A program made the position numbers and the translations under genes. DNA of 64,000 nt, from positions 42,054 through 106,053 of the forward strand of contig QGON01000057.1 in the NCBI GenBank assembly GCA_003660235.1, read 5' to 3'. Below, one piece after another: positions 49,042 to 58,335 of the stretch. The notes below the pieces were generated by a model that worked only from the letters and a program-made list of their open reading frames with translations, had not been told where the DNA came from and did no database searches. Each line of letters starts with the position of its first letter. Position 1 is the first letter of the stretch. The DNA is from a bacterium endosymbiont of Escarpia laminata (lineage in GTDB: Bacteria > Pseudomonadota > Gammaproteobacteria > Chromatiales > Chromatiaceae).

Positions 49042-49113
49042 ACCACGAAGCGCACCAAGGACACGAAGAAAAATCGTTGTTGATCAATTTTTCACCTTCG
49101 TGTTCTTCGTGGT
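49042..49113. repeat. Imperfect inverted repeat built on CCACGAAG/ACACGAAG units
   Basis: CCACGAAGCGCACCAAGGACACGAAGAAAAA...TTTTTCACCTTCGTGTTCTTCGTGG, between convergent genes. Confidence 0.75.
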
Positions 49114-49157
49114 AGTCACTGTGTTTTTTGACGGACGCTAACTATCCGTATGGCACA

Positions 49158-49778
49158 TTATTTGGACTGGGACTGCTGTTTCACCAGTTCATCGATTATC
49201 TTGAACATCTTCGGATAGCTGCCGGCAAGGGTGGCGCTGGTTTTGTATTTACCGTTGATACCCACAGCGGGAACGCCATCCAGCTGAAAGCGTTGGGAGA
49301 GTTTTCGTGCCTGCTGAACCTTCACGAAGACGCCGAATGAGTTCCAGGCCTCGGTAAAATTCTGGCGGTCGACGCCATGTTCGACGGCAAAGTCGATAAG
49401 TGACTGTTTATCGAACAGTTTGCGGCGCTTGTCGTGAAGGGCTTCAAACAGGGGTACATGCAGTTTGTCCGTCACGCCCAGGGCCTCGGCGGCATAGAAG
49501 AATTGCGAGTGAACAGTCCAGCTTGGATTCAGCGGCGCGGGGACATGTCTGAACACAACGTTGTCCGGTTTCTTGGCCACCCACTCTTCCATCAGCGGGT
49601 CGAGGGTATAGCAGTGGGGGCAGCCATACCAGAAGAATTCCACCACCTCGATTTTGCCCTCAGGCACGGCAGTGGGGACCGGTGGCTCGATTGGATCCCA
49701 TCCCTCGCCCCATTCTGCATAGGCGGTTTGAAGCATGAGCAGTGCAAAAACAAAAAACAGACTTCTGATCCAGGGCAT
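49158..49778 (-). CDS. dsbA: Thiol:disulfide interchange protein DsbA
   Basis: VVEFFWYGCPHCYTLDPLMEEW; signal-like N-terminus. Confidence 0.93.
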   Translation of the reverse strand: MPWIRSLFFVFALLMLQTAYAEWGEGWDPIEPPVPTAVPEGKIEVVEFFWYGCPHCYTLDPLMEEWVAKKPDNVVFRHVPAPLNPSWTVHSQFFYAAEALGVTDKLHVPLFEALHDKRRKLFDKQSLIDFAVEHGVDRQNFTEAWNSFGVFVKVQQARKLSQRFQLDGVPAVGINGKYKTSATLAGSYPKMFKIIDELVKQQSQSK

Positions 49779-49929
49779 TGTTCTACCTTTGATATTTGGA
49801 GTTATTGAGTAAATTTGGGCTATCCAACATTTTTAGAGGGTGAGTTGGCGCTATTGTTCCCGAATTTCAGGCGTATTGGAACGGGATTCGGTATAATTCT
49901 CGTCTGTAGCGGCTTAACGGCACCTGAAC

Positions 49930-50172
49930 ATGGGGCGACAGCAGATTGATGATTGTGTGGAGCAACTCTGCCTGAAGGGGTGTGTTGCCGTGCGCAAGGA
50001 GATCAAACTGTTGACCCAGGGCGTGGTGTTGCCGGAGATCCGCGATCTGGATGAAGTTGCACGCAAAGCCGTACGCAGAGAGCTTGAAGCGATCATGGCA
50101 GTTTACGGTGATGCTTGTCCAATCGAGAGAGAAACAGATGGCTGGCAGGAAAAAAACACAACGACTGGGTAA
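49930..50172 (+). CDS. Small hypothetical protein upstream of the SET gene
   Basis: 80-aa ORF; overlaps the SET CDS start by 35 bp (possible translational coupling). Confidence 0.55.
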   Translation: MGRQQIDDCVEQLCLKGCVAVRKEIKLLTQGVVLPEIRDLDEVARKAVRRELEAIMAVYGDACPIERETDGWQEKNTTTG

Positions 50173-50476
50173 CCTGGTCTTCAAGGCACCCTCAACGATC
50201 CACGGTACAGGGCTTTTCGCCAAAGTGGATATCAACGAAGGTCAGCAGATAGGCTCCTATGAAGGTCCTACTGCCAAGCGAGACGGCACCTATGTACTGT
50301 GGGTATTCGAAGAGGGCGAGGAACCGGTGGGCCGCAGCGGCCGCAACCTGCTGCGTTACCTGAATCACGAAGATGAGGGTAATGCAGAATTTGACGGTTT
50401 CGATCTCTTTGCACTCAGAGACATCAACACCGGAGATGAGATCACCTGCGATTACGGTGGTTGGGAAGAGGAGTAG
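50138..50476 (+). CDS. Stand-alone SET-domain protein
   Basis: APSTIHGTGLFAKVDINEGQQIGSYEG...RNLLRYLNHEDEGNAEFDGFDLFALRDINTGDEITCDYGGW. Start set at ATG 50138. Confidence 0.88.
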   Translation: MAGRKKTQRLGNLVFKAPSTIHGTGLFAKVDINEGQQIGSYEGPTAKRDGTYVLWVFEEGEEPVGRSGRNLLRYLNHEDEGNAEFDGFDLFALRDINTGDEITCDYGGWEEE

Positions 50477-50510
50477 TTAGTGCCCTCCAGCAAGCGCTTA
50501 CTCCATCTGC

Positions 50511-52265
50511 TCAGGGATTGAGTGGTGTAAGGGCTGCCTGCTGTTCTCGTATCATCTTTGTGGAGAGGACGATCTTCCTGCGTAAAACTCCGGGATCGAA
50601 CTTGACCCAATCGCTACGCTCGCCCTGGCTGTAAAAGGTAAGATCCAGCGCGAGTATCGCCTCGGTAACCCGTTTGGGACAGCGGTGTGACAATCGATTG
50701 AGATTGCCTGGCGCCTTCTCCGGCCAGCGCAGCTCCCCCCATCTCAGCCAGGCATCCCTTGCGGCATCCCGGTTCTGATCGCGGTAAGCACCCTCCAGTG
50801 TTTTGATAGCCTCCTCAATCGACTGACGCCGTACGGCTTCTGCCGGATCGACTGCCGCAGTCTGCTGTTTTGATCGATGACGACTCATGAGCCATACCGC
50901 CAGAGTGGTGATCCAGCCTAGCGCCAGTACCCAAATGAGCCAGTGGGTCAACGGGTTGTCGGTTGACTCTGGAGTGACCGGCAGGTCGGTGGCTGCAGGT
51001 GCTGTTTCACCTGCAGCCGCTGGGGATCCGGTTCGTTTTGAGAGTGGCGGTGGGACTGAAGCAGTGCCCCCCAGAACCTCGATGTTGCGAGCAGGCAGAC
51101 GAGCGATCTTCCTCTGATCCGTCTCGGTGTTCCACCAGGAAATCTCGATGGCCGGCAGTTCGTAGTCACCGGGGTTCGCTGCCACCAATGTCACCTTGAT
51201 CTGGCGACTGCCTGTGATGCCTGCGCCGGAGAGATTGTCTTTCATCTCCGGTCTGTCGGGGTACCGCTTAACACCTTCCGGCAGATGCATATCGATGGCG
51301 GGTAGTTGTGCTGATGTCAGTCCATCGGCAAAGAGCATGATGGTACGGGTCAGGGGTTTACCCGCAATCTGCTGGTTATACGGAGCTAAACCTGTCTCAA
51401 CAAGCTGCAGATTCCTCGCCGGCAACCAGTGCCGGGCATTGAAGTTCGCCGGGATCGGTTTGATGTCAATGTTCACCGCATCAGAGACGGCGCGATAGAT
51501 GCGCCGATCCACCTTCTGGTTGCCAAACGGGCTGTTGAGCAGGTCATAGATGGAACTGCTGCGTCCGCCACTGCGTCCCGAGAAACGCACGCCATCGAGT
51601 CTCAATTGGCCGCTTTGATAGGCGAAGACCGCATAGCGCCGCTCCACCACCTGATAGTTTTCACCGGCCCGCTGGGGCTTGTATTGGGTCTCCGAGATGC
51701 GTCGGATAACGGTGTCCGGCAGATTGGGTTTTGGATCGGAGAGCTGTTCGCCCCGCACCCTCTCTCCCATAAAGAGCCGCAGGGTCAGGATGATCTCCTG
51801 CTGCAGATAGGCGCTGGTCTCACTCAGCTCCAGTTCGATAAAGACATCCGAACCAGGTACGCCGTTGCTCTCGCCCGTCCCCTCGTCTACCTGGAGTCTC
51901 AGTGGCGCTGAGGCTTCATTACCGACGGGAATCGGCGGTATCTCCAGACTGCCGGTGGTTTTTGGCAGCAAGGTCAGCTTGAGCCCACGGCTGCGCGACA
52001 CATTGCCATTGATCACGCTGATACTCTGCTGCTGGGAGCGCCCCAGGATCTCGAATTGGGCGTCGAGCACGGAGAGATCGGGTTGTGCTTTGTTCTCCCC
52101 TTTAATCTGAATCGTGAGCGAGACGGTCTCGTCCGCCGAGATGGCAGATCGGGAGAGGCGGGTGGTTACCTCGCCCAAGGCGCTCGAACTGCCTGCCAAC
52201 AGCAGCAGGGTGAGAATAATTAATCGATAAAGGGAGTATCTGAGAAAAAATGGAAACTGCATCAT
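50511..52265 (-). CDS. Second BatD-like protein, away from the Bat operon
   Basis: Signal-like N-terminus, TTRLSRSAISADETVSLTIQIKGE...LDAQFEILGRSQQQSISVINGNVSRSRGLKLTLLPKTTGSLEIPPI, TM near the C-terminus. Confidence 0.85.
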   Translation of the reverse strand: MMQFPFFLRYSLYRLIILTLLLLAGSSSALGEVTTRLSRSAISADETVSLTIQIKGENKAQPDLSVLDAQFEILGRSQQQSISVINGNVSRSRGLKLTLLPKTTGSLEIPPIPVGNEASAPLRLQVDEGTGESNGVPGSDVFIELELSETSAYLQQEIILTLRLFMGERVRGEQLSDPKPNLPDTVIRRISETQYKPQRAGENYQVVERRYAVFAYQSGQLRLDGVRFSGRSGGRSSSIYDLLNSPFGNQKVDRRIYRAVSDAVNIDIKPIPANFNARHWLPARNLQLVETGLAPYNQQIAGKPLTRTIMLFADGLTSAQLPAIDMHLPEGVKRYPDRPEMKDNLSGAGITGSRQIKVTLVAANPGDYELPAIEISWWNTETDQRKIARLPARNIEVLGGTASVPPPLSKRTGSPAAAGETAPAATDLPVTPESTDNPLTHWLIWVLALGWITTLAVWLMSRHRSKQQTAAVDPAEAVRRQSIEEAIKTLEGAYRDQNRDAARDAWLRWGELRWPEKAPGNLNRLSHRCPKRVTEAILALDLTFYSQGERSDWVKFDPGVLRRKIVLSTKMIREQQAALTPLNP

Positions 52266-52443
52266 GATTTCAAAGGCGTTGATTGATGACTCGCAGGAGA
52301 GACGTATTGCAGTGTTCATCGGCGATTAACACACTCCTGCACTTGTTTTTCAGACCAGGAATGTCGGTCGGAGTTCGATAACGATGACTCCAGGCGCCTC
52401 TCTCACTTATACTCATCGTTCTCACTGCCTACTATTCTACACC

Positions 52444-54165
52444 GTGAAGATCATTCGTCGCCCCACTGTCTCCCAAAGCAGTAACCTCTCCGCCAACATT
52501 CATCCTGTCTTGCGCCGGGTCTATCAGGCGAGAGGTCTGACCTCGGATGAGGATCTCGAACAGGGTCTGGATCGGCTGCTCCCGTTGGCTCCTCTTCTCG
52601 GTGTGGATGCGGCTGTCGACCTGTTGCATCTGCAGTTGGAAAAGGGCGGACACATTCTCGTCGTGGGTGACTATGATGCCGACGGTGCCACCAGTACCGT
52701 ACTCTCCCTGTTGGTGCTGCAAGCGTTTGGCGGGCAGCGGCTCTCATATCTGGTGCCGAACAGGTTCGAATACGGCTACGGCCTGACGCCGGAAATCGTC
52801 GAGCTGGCGGCTGAAAGGTCGCCGGAGCTGATTGTCACCGTGGACAATGGAATCTCCAGTCTGAAGGGTGTCGCGCGGGCGGCGGAACTGGGTATTCCAG
52901 TATTGGTGACCGATCATCATCTGCCCGGTAAATCGTTGCCAGACGCCGCCGCCATCGTCAATCCCAATCAGCCGGGTGATGGTTTTGGCAGTAAGAATCT
53001 GGCGGGTGTGGGTGTCATCTTCTATGTCATGGCCGCCCTGCGCAGCCGCTTGCGGGGGCTGGATTGGTTCAAAACCAAAGGGCTGCCCGAACCGAACATG
53101 GCCGAGTGGCTCGATCTGGTGGCGTTGGGTACGGTGGCGGATCTGGTGCCCCTGGACCGCAATAACCGCATCCTGGTGGAGCAGGGTCTGCGGCGTATCC
53201 GCGCCGGTCGCTGCCGACCGGGAATTCAGGCACTGTTGGAGCTTGCCGGCCGTTCCCTGCATCGTGCAGTGGCCTCCGATATGGGCTTTGCGGTGGGACC
53301 CCGCCTCAACGCCGCAGGCCGCCTGGAGGATATGGGACAGGGCATCGAGTGCCTGCTCACCAACGATCGCATTCTGGCCCGCCGCATGGCGGTCGAACTG
53401 GACCAGCTCAACAAGACCCGCCGCGAGATCGAACAGGAGATGAAGGAACAGGCGCTGCAGGCGCTGGAACAGCTCCATCTTTCCACCGAGGGCGAACTGC
53501 CCACCGGACTTTGTCTATTCCGTCCCGAATGGCATCAGGGTGTGATTGGTATTCTGGCCTCCCGTATCAAGGAGCAGTATCATCGGCCGGTGATCGCCTT
53601 TGCCGACGGCGGTGAGGGTATGTTGAAGGGCTCGGCCCGTTCAGTGCCCGGTCTGCATATCCGTGACCTGCTCGACCGGATCGCTGCCGCCGATCCAGGC
53701 CTGCTCGATCGCTTTGGTGGACATGCCATGGCTGCGGGCCTGAGCCTGAAACAGGAAAATCTGCCGCGCTTCAAAGCGGCCTTCGAACGTGAAGCCGCAG
53801 CGTTGCTGGATCCTTCCAGACTGGTGGGGGAGGTGATTTCAGACGGAGAGCTTGACGCGGCGGATTTCAATCTGGATCTTGCCCAGCAACTCAGGGTCGC
53901 CGGTCCCTGGGGACAAGGCTTTCCGGAGCCAACCTTCGATGGAACCTTTCAGGTGCGGCAGCAGCGTGTGGTCGGTGAACGCCATCTGAAACTGCGTCTT
54001 GCTCCTATGGGCGGACGTGAGAGTCTGGATGCTATCGCCTTCAATCAGGCGGACCTGGGAAAATTGCCCGGGCAGGTGCGGCTGGCGTACCGGCTCGATG
54101 TCAACGAATACCGGGGACAGATAACGCCCCAGCTGATAGTGGAGTATATCCAATTAACGAGTTGA
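52444..54165 (+). CDS. recJ: Single-stranded-DNA-specific exonuclease RecJ
   Basis: ILVVGDYDADGATSTVL; VTDHHLPG; GGHAMAAGLSL. GTG start at 52444 likely. Confidence 0.95.
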   Translation: MKIIRRPTVSQSSNLSANIHPVLRRVYQARGLTSDEDLEQGLDRLLPLAPLLGVDAAVDLLHLQLEKGGHILVVGDYDADGATSTVLSLLVLQAFGGQRLSYLVPNRFEYGYGLTPEIVELAAERSPELIVTVDNGISSLKGVARAAELGIPVLVTDHHLPGKSLPDAAAIVNPNQPGDGFGSKNLAGVGVIFYVMAALRSRLRGLDWFKTKGLPEPNMAEWLDLVALGTVADLVPLDRNNRILVEQGLRRIRAGRCRPGIQALLELAGRSLHRAVASDMGFAVGPRLNAAGRLEDMGQGIECLLTNDRILARRMAVELDQLNKTRREIEQEMKEQALQALEQLHLSTEGELPTGLCLFRPEWHQGVIGILASRIKEQYHRPVIAFADGGEGMLKGSARSVPGLHIRDLLDRIAAADPGLLDRFGGHAMAAGLSLKQENLPRFKAAFEREAAALLDPSRLVGEVISDGELDAADFNLDLAQQLRVAGPWGQGFPEPTFDGTFQVRQQRVVGERHLKLRLAPMGGRESLDAIAFNQADLGKLPGQVRLAYRLDVNEYRGQITPQLIVEYIQLTS

Positions 54166-54665
54166 ACGATTTTGATGAGGATGAGGATCTCGGCCCCAGC
54201 AAGAGCGAGATCAAACGGGAGATGCTGGCGCTGCAGAAGTTGGGCGGGCGGTTGACCCTGCTCTCCAAAAAGGAGTTGGACCGGATGCCTCTGAGCCCTG
54301 TTTTACTGGATGGGTTGGAAGAAGCCAAACGCATCAAATCGCATATTGCCCGTCGTCGTCACCTGCGGCGGCTCGGTAAGCTGCTGCGCCACGAGGATCT
54401 TGATGCCATCGAGCAGGTGATCGATGAGATCGATAACAAACACCAGGCGGGTGTGGCGCGCTTCCATAAACTCGAGCGTTGGCGCGATCAACTGATTGCG
54501 GGCGACAGTAGTGTCTTTGGCGAGTTTTTGGCCGAATATCCCGCAGCTGACCGTCAACACCTGCGGCAGTTGATCCAGGCAGTGAAAAAGGAACGGGAGA
54601 GAGAGAAGCCACCGGCTGCTTTTCGTAAGCTCTTTAAATACCTGCGCGAAGTTGCCGGGGTTTGA
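54162..54665 (+). CDS. darP: DarP/YjgA ribosome-associated protein (DUF615)
   Basis: SKSEIKREMLALQKLGGRL...ARRRHLRRLGKLLR. Confidence 0.92.
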   Translation: MNDFDEDEDLGPSKSEIKREMLALQKLGGRLTLLSKKELDRMPLSPVLLDGLEEAKRIKSHIARRRHLRRLGKLLRHEDLDAIEQVIDEIDNKHQAGVARFHKLERWRDQLIAGDSSVFGEFLAEYPAADRQHLRQLIQAVKKEREREKPPAAFRKLFKYLREVAGV

Positions 54666-55056
54666 TCTCGCAGAGAGTTAAGGCGATTTAAAGTTGTCGG
54701 GTTTTTTTACACATCTTGATAGGCGAGTTCATCAGAAATCCATTGGTTAATTTATATTGATAAAAAGGGAAAGGCGTTCTTCTGCACGCCGGCATCTCGT
54801 TCAACTTCGTTGCGCAGAAAACGTTAATATGAATCTGCTGATCAATAAATTCGTGTTAAATCAAATGGTTAATAGATTGTCGCCCATCTCCCAGTAAATG
54901 CTCCGGGGTGAGCTTGCTCTTGTTTGCAACTCAGCGGCAGCTTGCAAATTACCCTAAGTAATCTCGAAGGTTTTGCCGTCGAAAAACTTTACAGTTATTC
55001 ATATGTTGTAATTGTGAACTCACTTTACTTACTGTTCCATATGGGAAAAATATTCT

Positions 55057-55072
55057 TGGCCTGGTTTTTGCT
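55057..55072 (+). promoter_or_regulatory. Candidate sigma-54 (-24/-12) promoter
   Basis: TGGCCTGGTTTTTGCT: GG-N10-GC, matches TGGCACGN4TTGCW except two positions; 79 bp before the PEP-CTERM start codon. Confidence 0.65.
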
Positions 55073-55151
55073 TATGATTCTCCTTCGAAGTGCTTAAACA
55101 ATCAGGACACGCTGAAAATTAGTCCATCTGCGTACTAGGGAGAAAATAAAA

Positions 55152-56609
55152 ATGCATCTTAGAAAACTGGCAATAGGATTGCTGGCATTCGGTATCACCA
55201 CATCTGTACAGGCAATAGAATTGCTCGATGGCCTGGGTGGGAATCGCGGTTATGGTGACCAGGCGATGTTGCCAAATGACGACGGCTCCAGCAATCTGCT
55301 GGATCTTCCGTTCAATATTAATTTCTATGGAAATGAGTTCAGCTCTTTCTTTATCAACAACAACGGCAACGTTTCATTCAATAACCCGATCTCGTCCTAC
55401 ACGCCTGATCCTTTCCCGGTTGCGAACCAGCCTATGATCGCGCCCTGGTGGGGCGATGTGGATACCAGTCGTGATGGCCAATTCGGCGATGGTTTCGATC
55501 CGGATTTGCTGCCGACCGAAATATTCAACCCCAATGGTTTTGACCAGGAATTTGTTCCGGTTTCCGAGCTCCCCATCTTTCCTGGTGATCTCGGCATACC
55601 CGTATCCACCTTCGATGGTGTGGATTACATCCTCTTGGATGACGCTTTGGAGCTGGCCGGATTTTTCGAGGGAGGTTTTGACGGTCCTGGAAATTCTTTT
55701 GATACCGAATCGAACAATGTCTGGGTTGCTTCACCAAACGACAGTACCGTGGTCGTTACTTGGGACCAGGTCGGTTTCTTTCCTGCCGATACCTCCAAAA
55801 CCAATAACTTCCAGTTGGTGCTGAGAGACGCATCGGCCGAGACTGGTGTTGATGGCGATTTCGATATCGAGTTCCGCTACGACCAGCTCGAGTGGACCAC
55901 CGGTGACGCCAGTGGCGGCACTGATGGTCTGGGCGGCACCGAGGCGCAGGCAGGTTTTGATGCCGGCGACAACGCCAACTTTCTCGCCCTGCCAGGCTCT
56001 TTCAGCTCCGAAGTGCTGGAACTGCAAAACACCAGTAACGTCGGCCCCGATACCCCCGGACTCTGGGTATTCGCCATTCGCAACGGTGAACCGCCTGGTG
56101 CGACTCCGGTAAACCCGCTGATGCCGGTCGAGAGTCAGGATGGTTGGGACTTCGACTTTAATGTTGTCGTGGGCCAGCCCATCTTTATCGACCCCGACGT
56201 TGCTGTGGGTTATGACTACCAGATCGACAACCCGGCCACCATGCCTCTGTTTCAGACAGTTTTACTGCCCAGTGTCGGTGATGATCTGTTTGATATCTAC
56301 ACCTGGGACGGTACGGACTGGGTGCTTGCGGCAGCAGATTGGGCGGCTGGCTCGAGCTATGACTTCGGTGCTGGCGGTGTCGACCGTTTCCGTATTCTTG
56401 GTATCGAAATTGCCGAGATGCTCGACCCGACGGATCCCACTGCCTTCATCACCGGACTCACCTTTACCGGTTCCGGTGCTGTCGGCATGAGTCAGAATCC
56501 AATTACGGTGTTTGTCCCGCCGGTAACTGCCCCTGAACCTTCGGTGCTGATTCTGTTTGGCTTTGGTCTTGGTGCGTTAGGTTTTGTACGCCGTAGAAAA
56601 CGGGCCTGA
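55152..56609 (+). CDS. PEP-CTERM sorting-domain protein with nidogen-like N-terminal region
   Basis: C-terminus APEPSVLILFGFGLGALGFVRRRKRA; N-terminal signal; FFINNNGNVSFNNPISSYTPDPFPVANQPMIAPWWGDVDTS. Confidence 0.93.
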   Translation: MHLRKLAIGLLAFGITTSVQAIELLDGLGGNRGYGDQAMLPNDDGSSNLLDLPFNINFYGNEFSSFFINNNGNVSFNNPISSYTPDPFPVANQPMIAPWWGDVDTSRDGQFGDGFDPDLLPTEIFNPNGFDQEFVPVSELPIFPGDLGIPVSTFDGVDYILLDDALELAGFFEGGFDGPGNSFDTESNNVWVASPNDSTVVVTWDQVGFFPADTSKTNNFQLVLRDASAETGVDGDFDIEFRYDQLEWTTGDASGGTDGLGGTEAQAGFDAGDNANFLALPGSFSSEVLELQNTSNVGPDTPGLWVFAIRNGEPPGATPVNPLMPVESQDGWDFDFNVVVGQPIFIDPDVAVGYDYQIDNPATMPLFQTVLLPSVGDDLFDIYTWDGTDWVLAAADWAAGSSYDFGAGGVDRFRILGIEIAEMLDPTDPTAFITGLTFTGSGAVGMSQNPITVFVPPVTAPEPSVLILFGFGLGALGFVRRRKRA

Positions 56610-56638
56610 AAGTTGACTCAGTCGTAGGCTGAGGGAGA

Positions 56639-56677
56639 CAAAAAAGCCGCCGCTACGAAAGTAGCGGCGGCTTTTTT
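56639..56677. terminator. Strong bidirectional hairpin terminator
   Basis: AAAAAAGCCGCCGCTAC-GAAA-GTAGCGGCGGCTTTTTT. Confidence 0.92.
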
Positions 56678-56759
56678 AATCCCTATTGCATTGTTTACCC
56701 GCAGTTAGTGGGTGCGGCGTTTTCGCCGCTCCCACCATTCAATGGGGTAAGGGAATGGC

Positions 56760-57176
56760 TTACTGCTTTTCGATAGGTTTGCAATAATACTTTTTGGAGA
56801 AATGATTGAATATATGCATCTGCACAGGCGCCTTCATATCTTTCGGCTTCCCTTCCAGATAGACCAGAAACTCTTTCAGCAATTCGTTGATCTGTTTCCC
56901 CTCATCCAGGCAGACGAAGTTTCGTTTCAGTGCTTTTTTGTGCAGTAGCATATTGCCGACCAGATTCATTCCGCCGAGTGTCCCGCCCAGAAAACCTCCA
57001 CAGGATCCGGCATCGAGTGCACGGTTGACTGCCTGTTGCGCTGTCTCCTTTTCCAACGGGGTTGTGATGACCTCCTTGCATTTGTCGAGGTAATCCTGCC
57101 CGGAAAGCGCATAGGCATTTCCCGACAACATTAGAATAAGTGGCAAAGCAGTGAGTGAGCGATAGGTTCTTTTCAT
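56760..57176 (-). CDS. Rap1a/Tai-like small secreted protein
   Basis: Signal peptide then ALDAGSCGGFLGGTLGGMN...NFVCLDEGKQINELLKEFLVYLEGKP; start set at ATG 57176. Confidence 0.6.
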   Translation of the reverse strand: MKRTYRSLTALPLILMLSGNAYALSGQDYLDKCKEVITTPLEKETAQQAVNRALDAGSCGGFLGGTLGGMNLVGNMLLHKKALKRNFVCLDEGKQINELLKEFLVYLEGKPKDMKAPVQMHIFNHFSKKYYCKPIEKQ

Positions 57177-57362
57177 TTTTATAGCTTCCCTGATTGGTGT
57201 GGTGCGGTCAGCCATTTTTACACATTTTCTGTAACGCGAATAGAAGTCTTGAGAGGTAGGCTGGTTCCAGTGCAGCGGAACCGGCAATCCCACCAGGGCA
57301 GACAGAAATGCCCGATCCGCTACGCTTGATCGTGCCTAAGCTGAGCCGTAGCCACGCAAAGA

Positions 57363-58277
57363 TCAATGGGGCTGAAGTGTTGGTTTAGCCGGAACATTTC
57401 CCAATTGCCAGTTTGATATCGCCCAATCCCAGAAATCGTCGATGCCGGTAGGTCTCTCGTCGGGTAGAGGCTGGCCCAGATGGTGCAGTGCCTGTAGCAG
57501 CGCCGGTAGAGGATGTCGATTCTCTACCGGGGCATCCTTGTACTGTTTGCTCAGCTTTCGCCCGTTTGCATCCACCGCCAGCGGCAGGTGGGCATAGACT
57601 GGTGTGGGCAGTTCCAGCAGTTGTTGCAGGTGAATCTGACGGGGGGTGGATAGCAGCAGATCAGCGCCGCGCACAATGTGTGTGATCCCCTGCCAGGCAT
57701 CGTCCACCACTACAGCAAGTTGGTAGGCGTGGTAGCCGTCTGCACGGCGGATAATGAAGTCCCCTATGTCGCTGGCCAGGTTTTGCGTCACTTCTCCCTG
57801 GATCAGATCTTTGAACCCGAAAGGTTCGTCAAAGGTTCGCAGGCGGATGGCGCGACTTTTTTTGCCTGCGCCTAGTCCCCGGCTACAGGTGCCGGGGTAG
57901 ATAGTACCTTCGATGCCTGGGCGGGCGGCAAGGTTGATCTCTTTACGCGTGCAGCCACAGGGGTAGGCAAGATCGTCTCTGTTCAACGCATTGAGGGCGT
58001 GGGCATAGGCGCCGGTGCGGTGGCTTTGACGAATGATCTCACCTTCCCACTCAAAACCGAAACAGTCGAGGGTACGTAATATCTCATCGGCAGACCCTTT
58101 GATCTCACGGGTCTGATCGAGATCTTCCATGCGTACCAGCCACTCGCCATGGTTGGCCTGGGCATCAAGATAGCTGCCGAGGGCTGCCACCAGTGAGCCG
58201 AAATGGAGTGGTCCAGTTGGGGAGGGGGCAAAGCGGCCGCGGTAGGGCGAGTGCGGGTCTGTTTTGATGTGGTTCAT
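57363..58277 (-). CDS. gluQ: Glutamyl-Q tRNA(Asp) synthetase
   Basis: YRGRFAPSPTGPLHFGSLVAALGSYLDA; zinc ligands CGCTRKE; next to dksA. Confidence 0.95.
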   Translation of the reverse strand: MNHIKTDPHSPYRGRFAPSPTGPLHFGSLVAALGSYLDAQANHGEWLVRMEDLDQTREIKGSADEILRTLDCFGFEWEGEIIRQSHRTGAYAHALNALNRDDLAYPCGCTRKEINLAARPGIEGTIYPGTCSRGLGAGKKSRAIRLRTFDEPFGFKDLIQGEVTQNLASDIGDFIIRRADGYHAYQLAVVVDDAWQGITHIVRGADLLLSTPRQIHLQQLLELPTPVYAHLPLAVDANGRKLSKQYKDAPVENRHPLPALLQALHHLGQPLPDERPTGIDDFWDWAISNWQLGNVPAKPTLQPH

Positions 58278-58287
58278 GACAAGAATT

Positions 58288-58315
58288 AAAAAAACCGGCG
58301 TAAGCCGGTTTTTTT
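58288..58315. terminator. Hairpin terminator between dksA and gluQ
   Basis: AACCGGC-GTAA-GCCGGTT flanked by A-run and T-run. Confidence 0.88.
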
Positions 58316-58335
58316 ATACGCAGAGGCGGGCAGGT

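Noticed and set aside
49867-50235. 122-aa minus-strand ORF over the SET gene leader
   Set aside because: Conflicts with the better supported small ORF and SET CDS on the plus strand.
52744-53478. 244-aa antisense ORF opposite recJ
   Set aside because: recJ DHH motifs on the plus strand explain the conservation.
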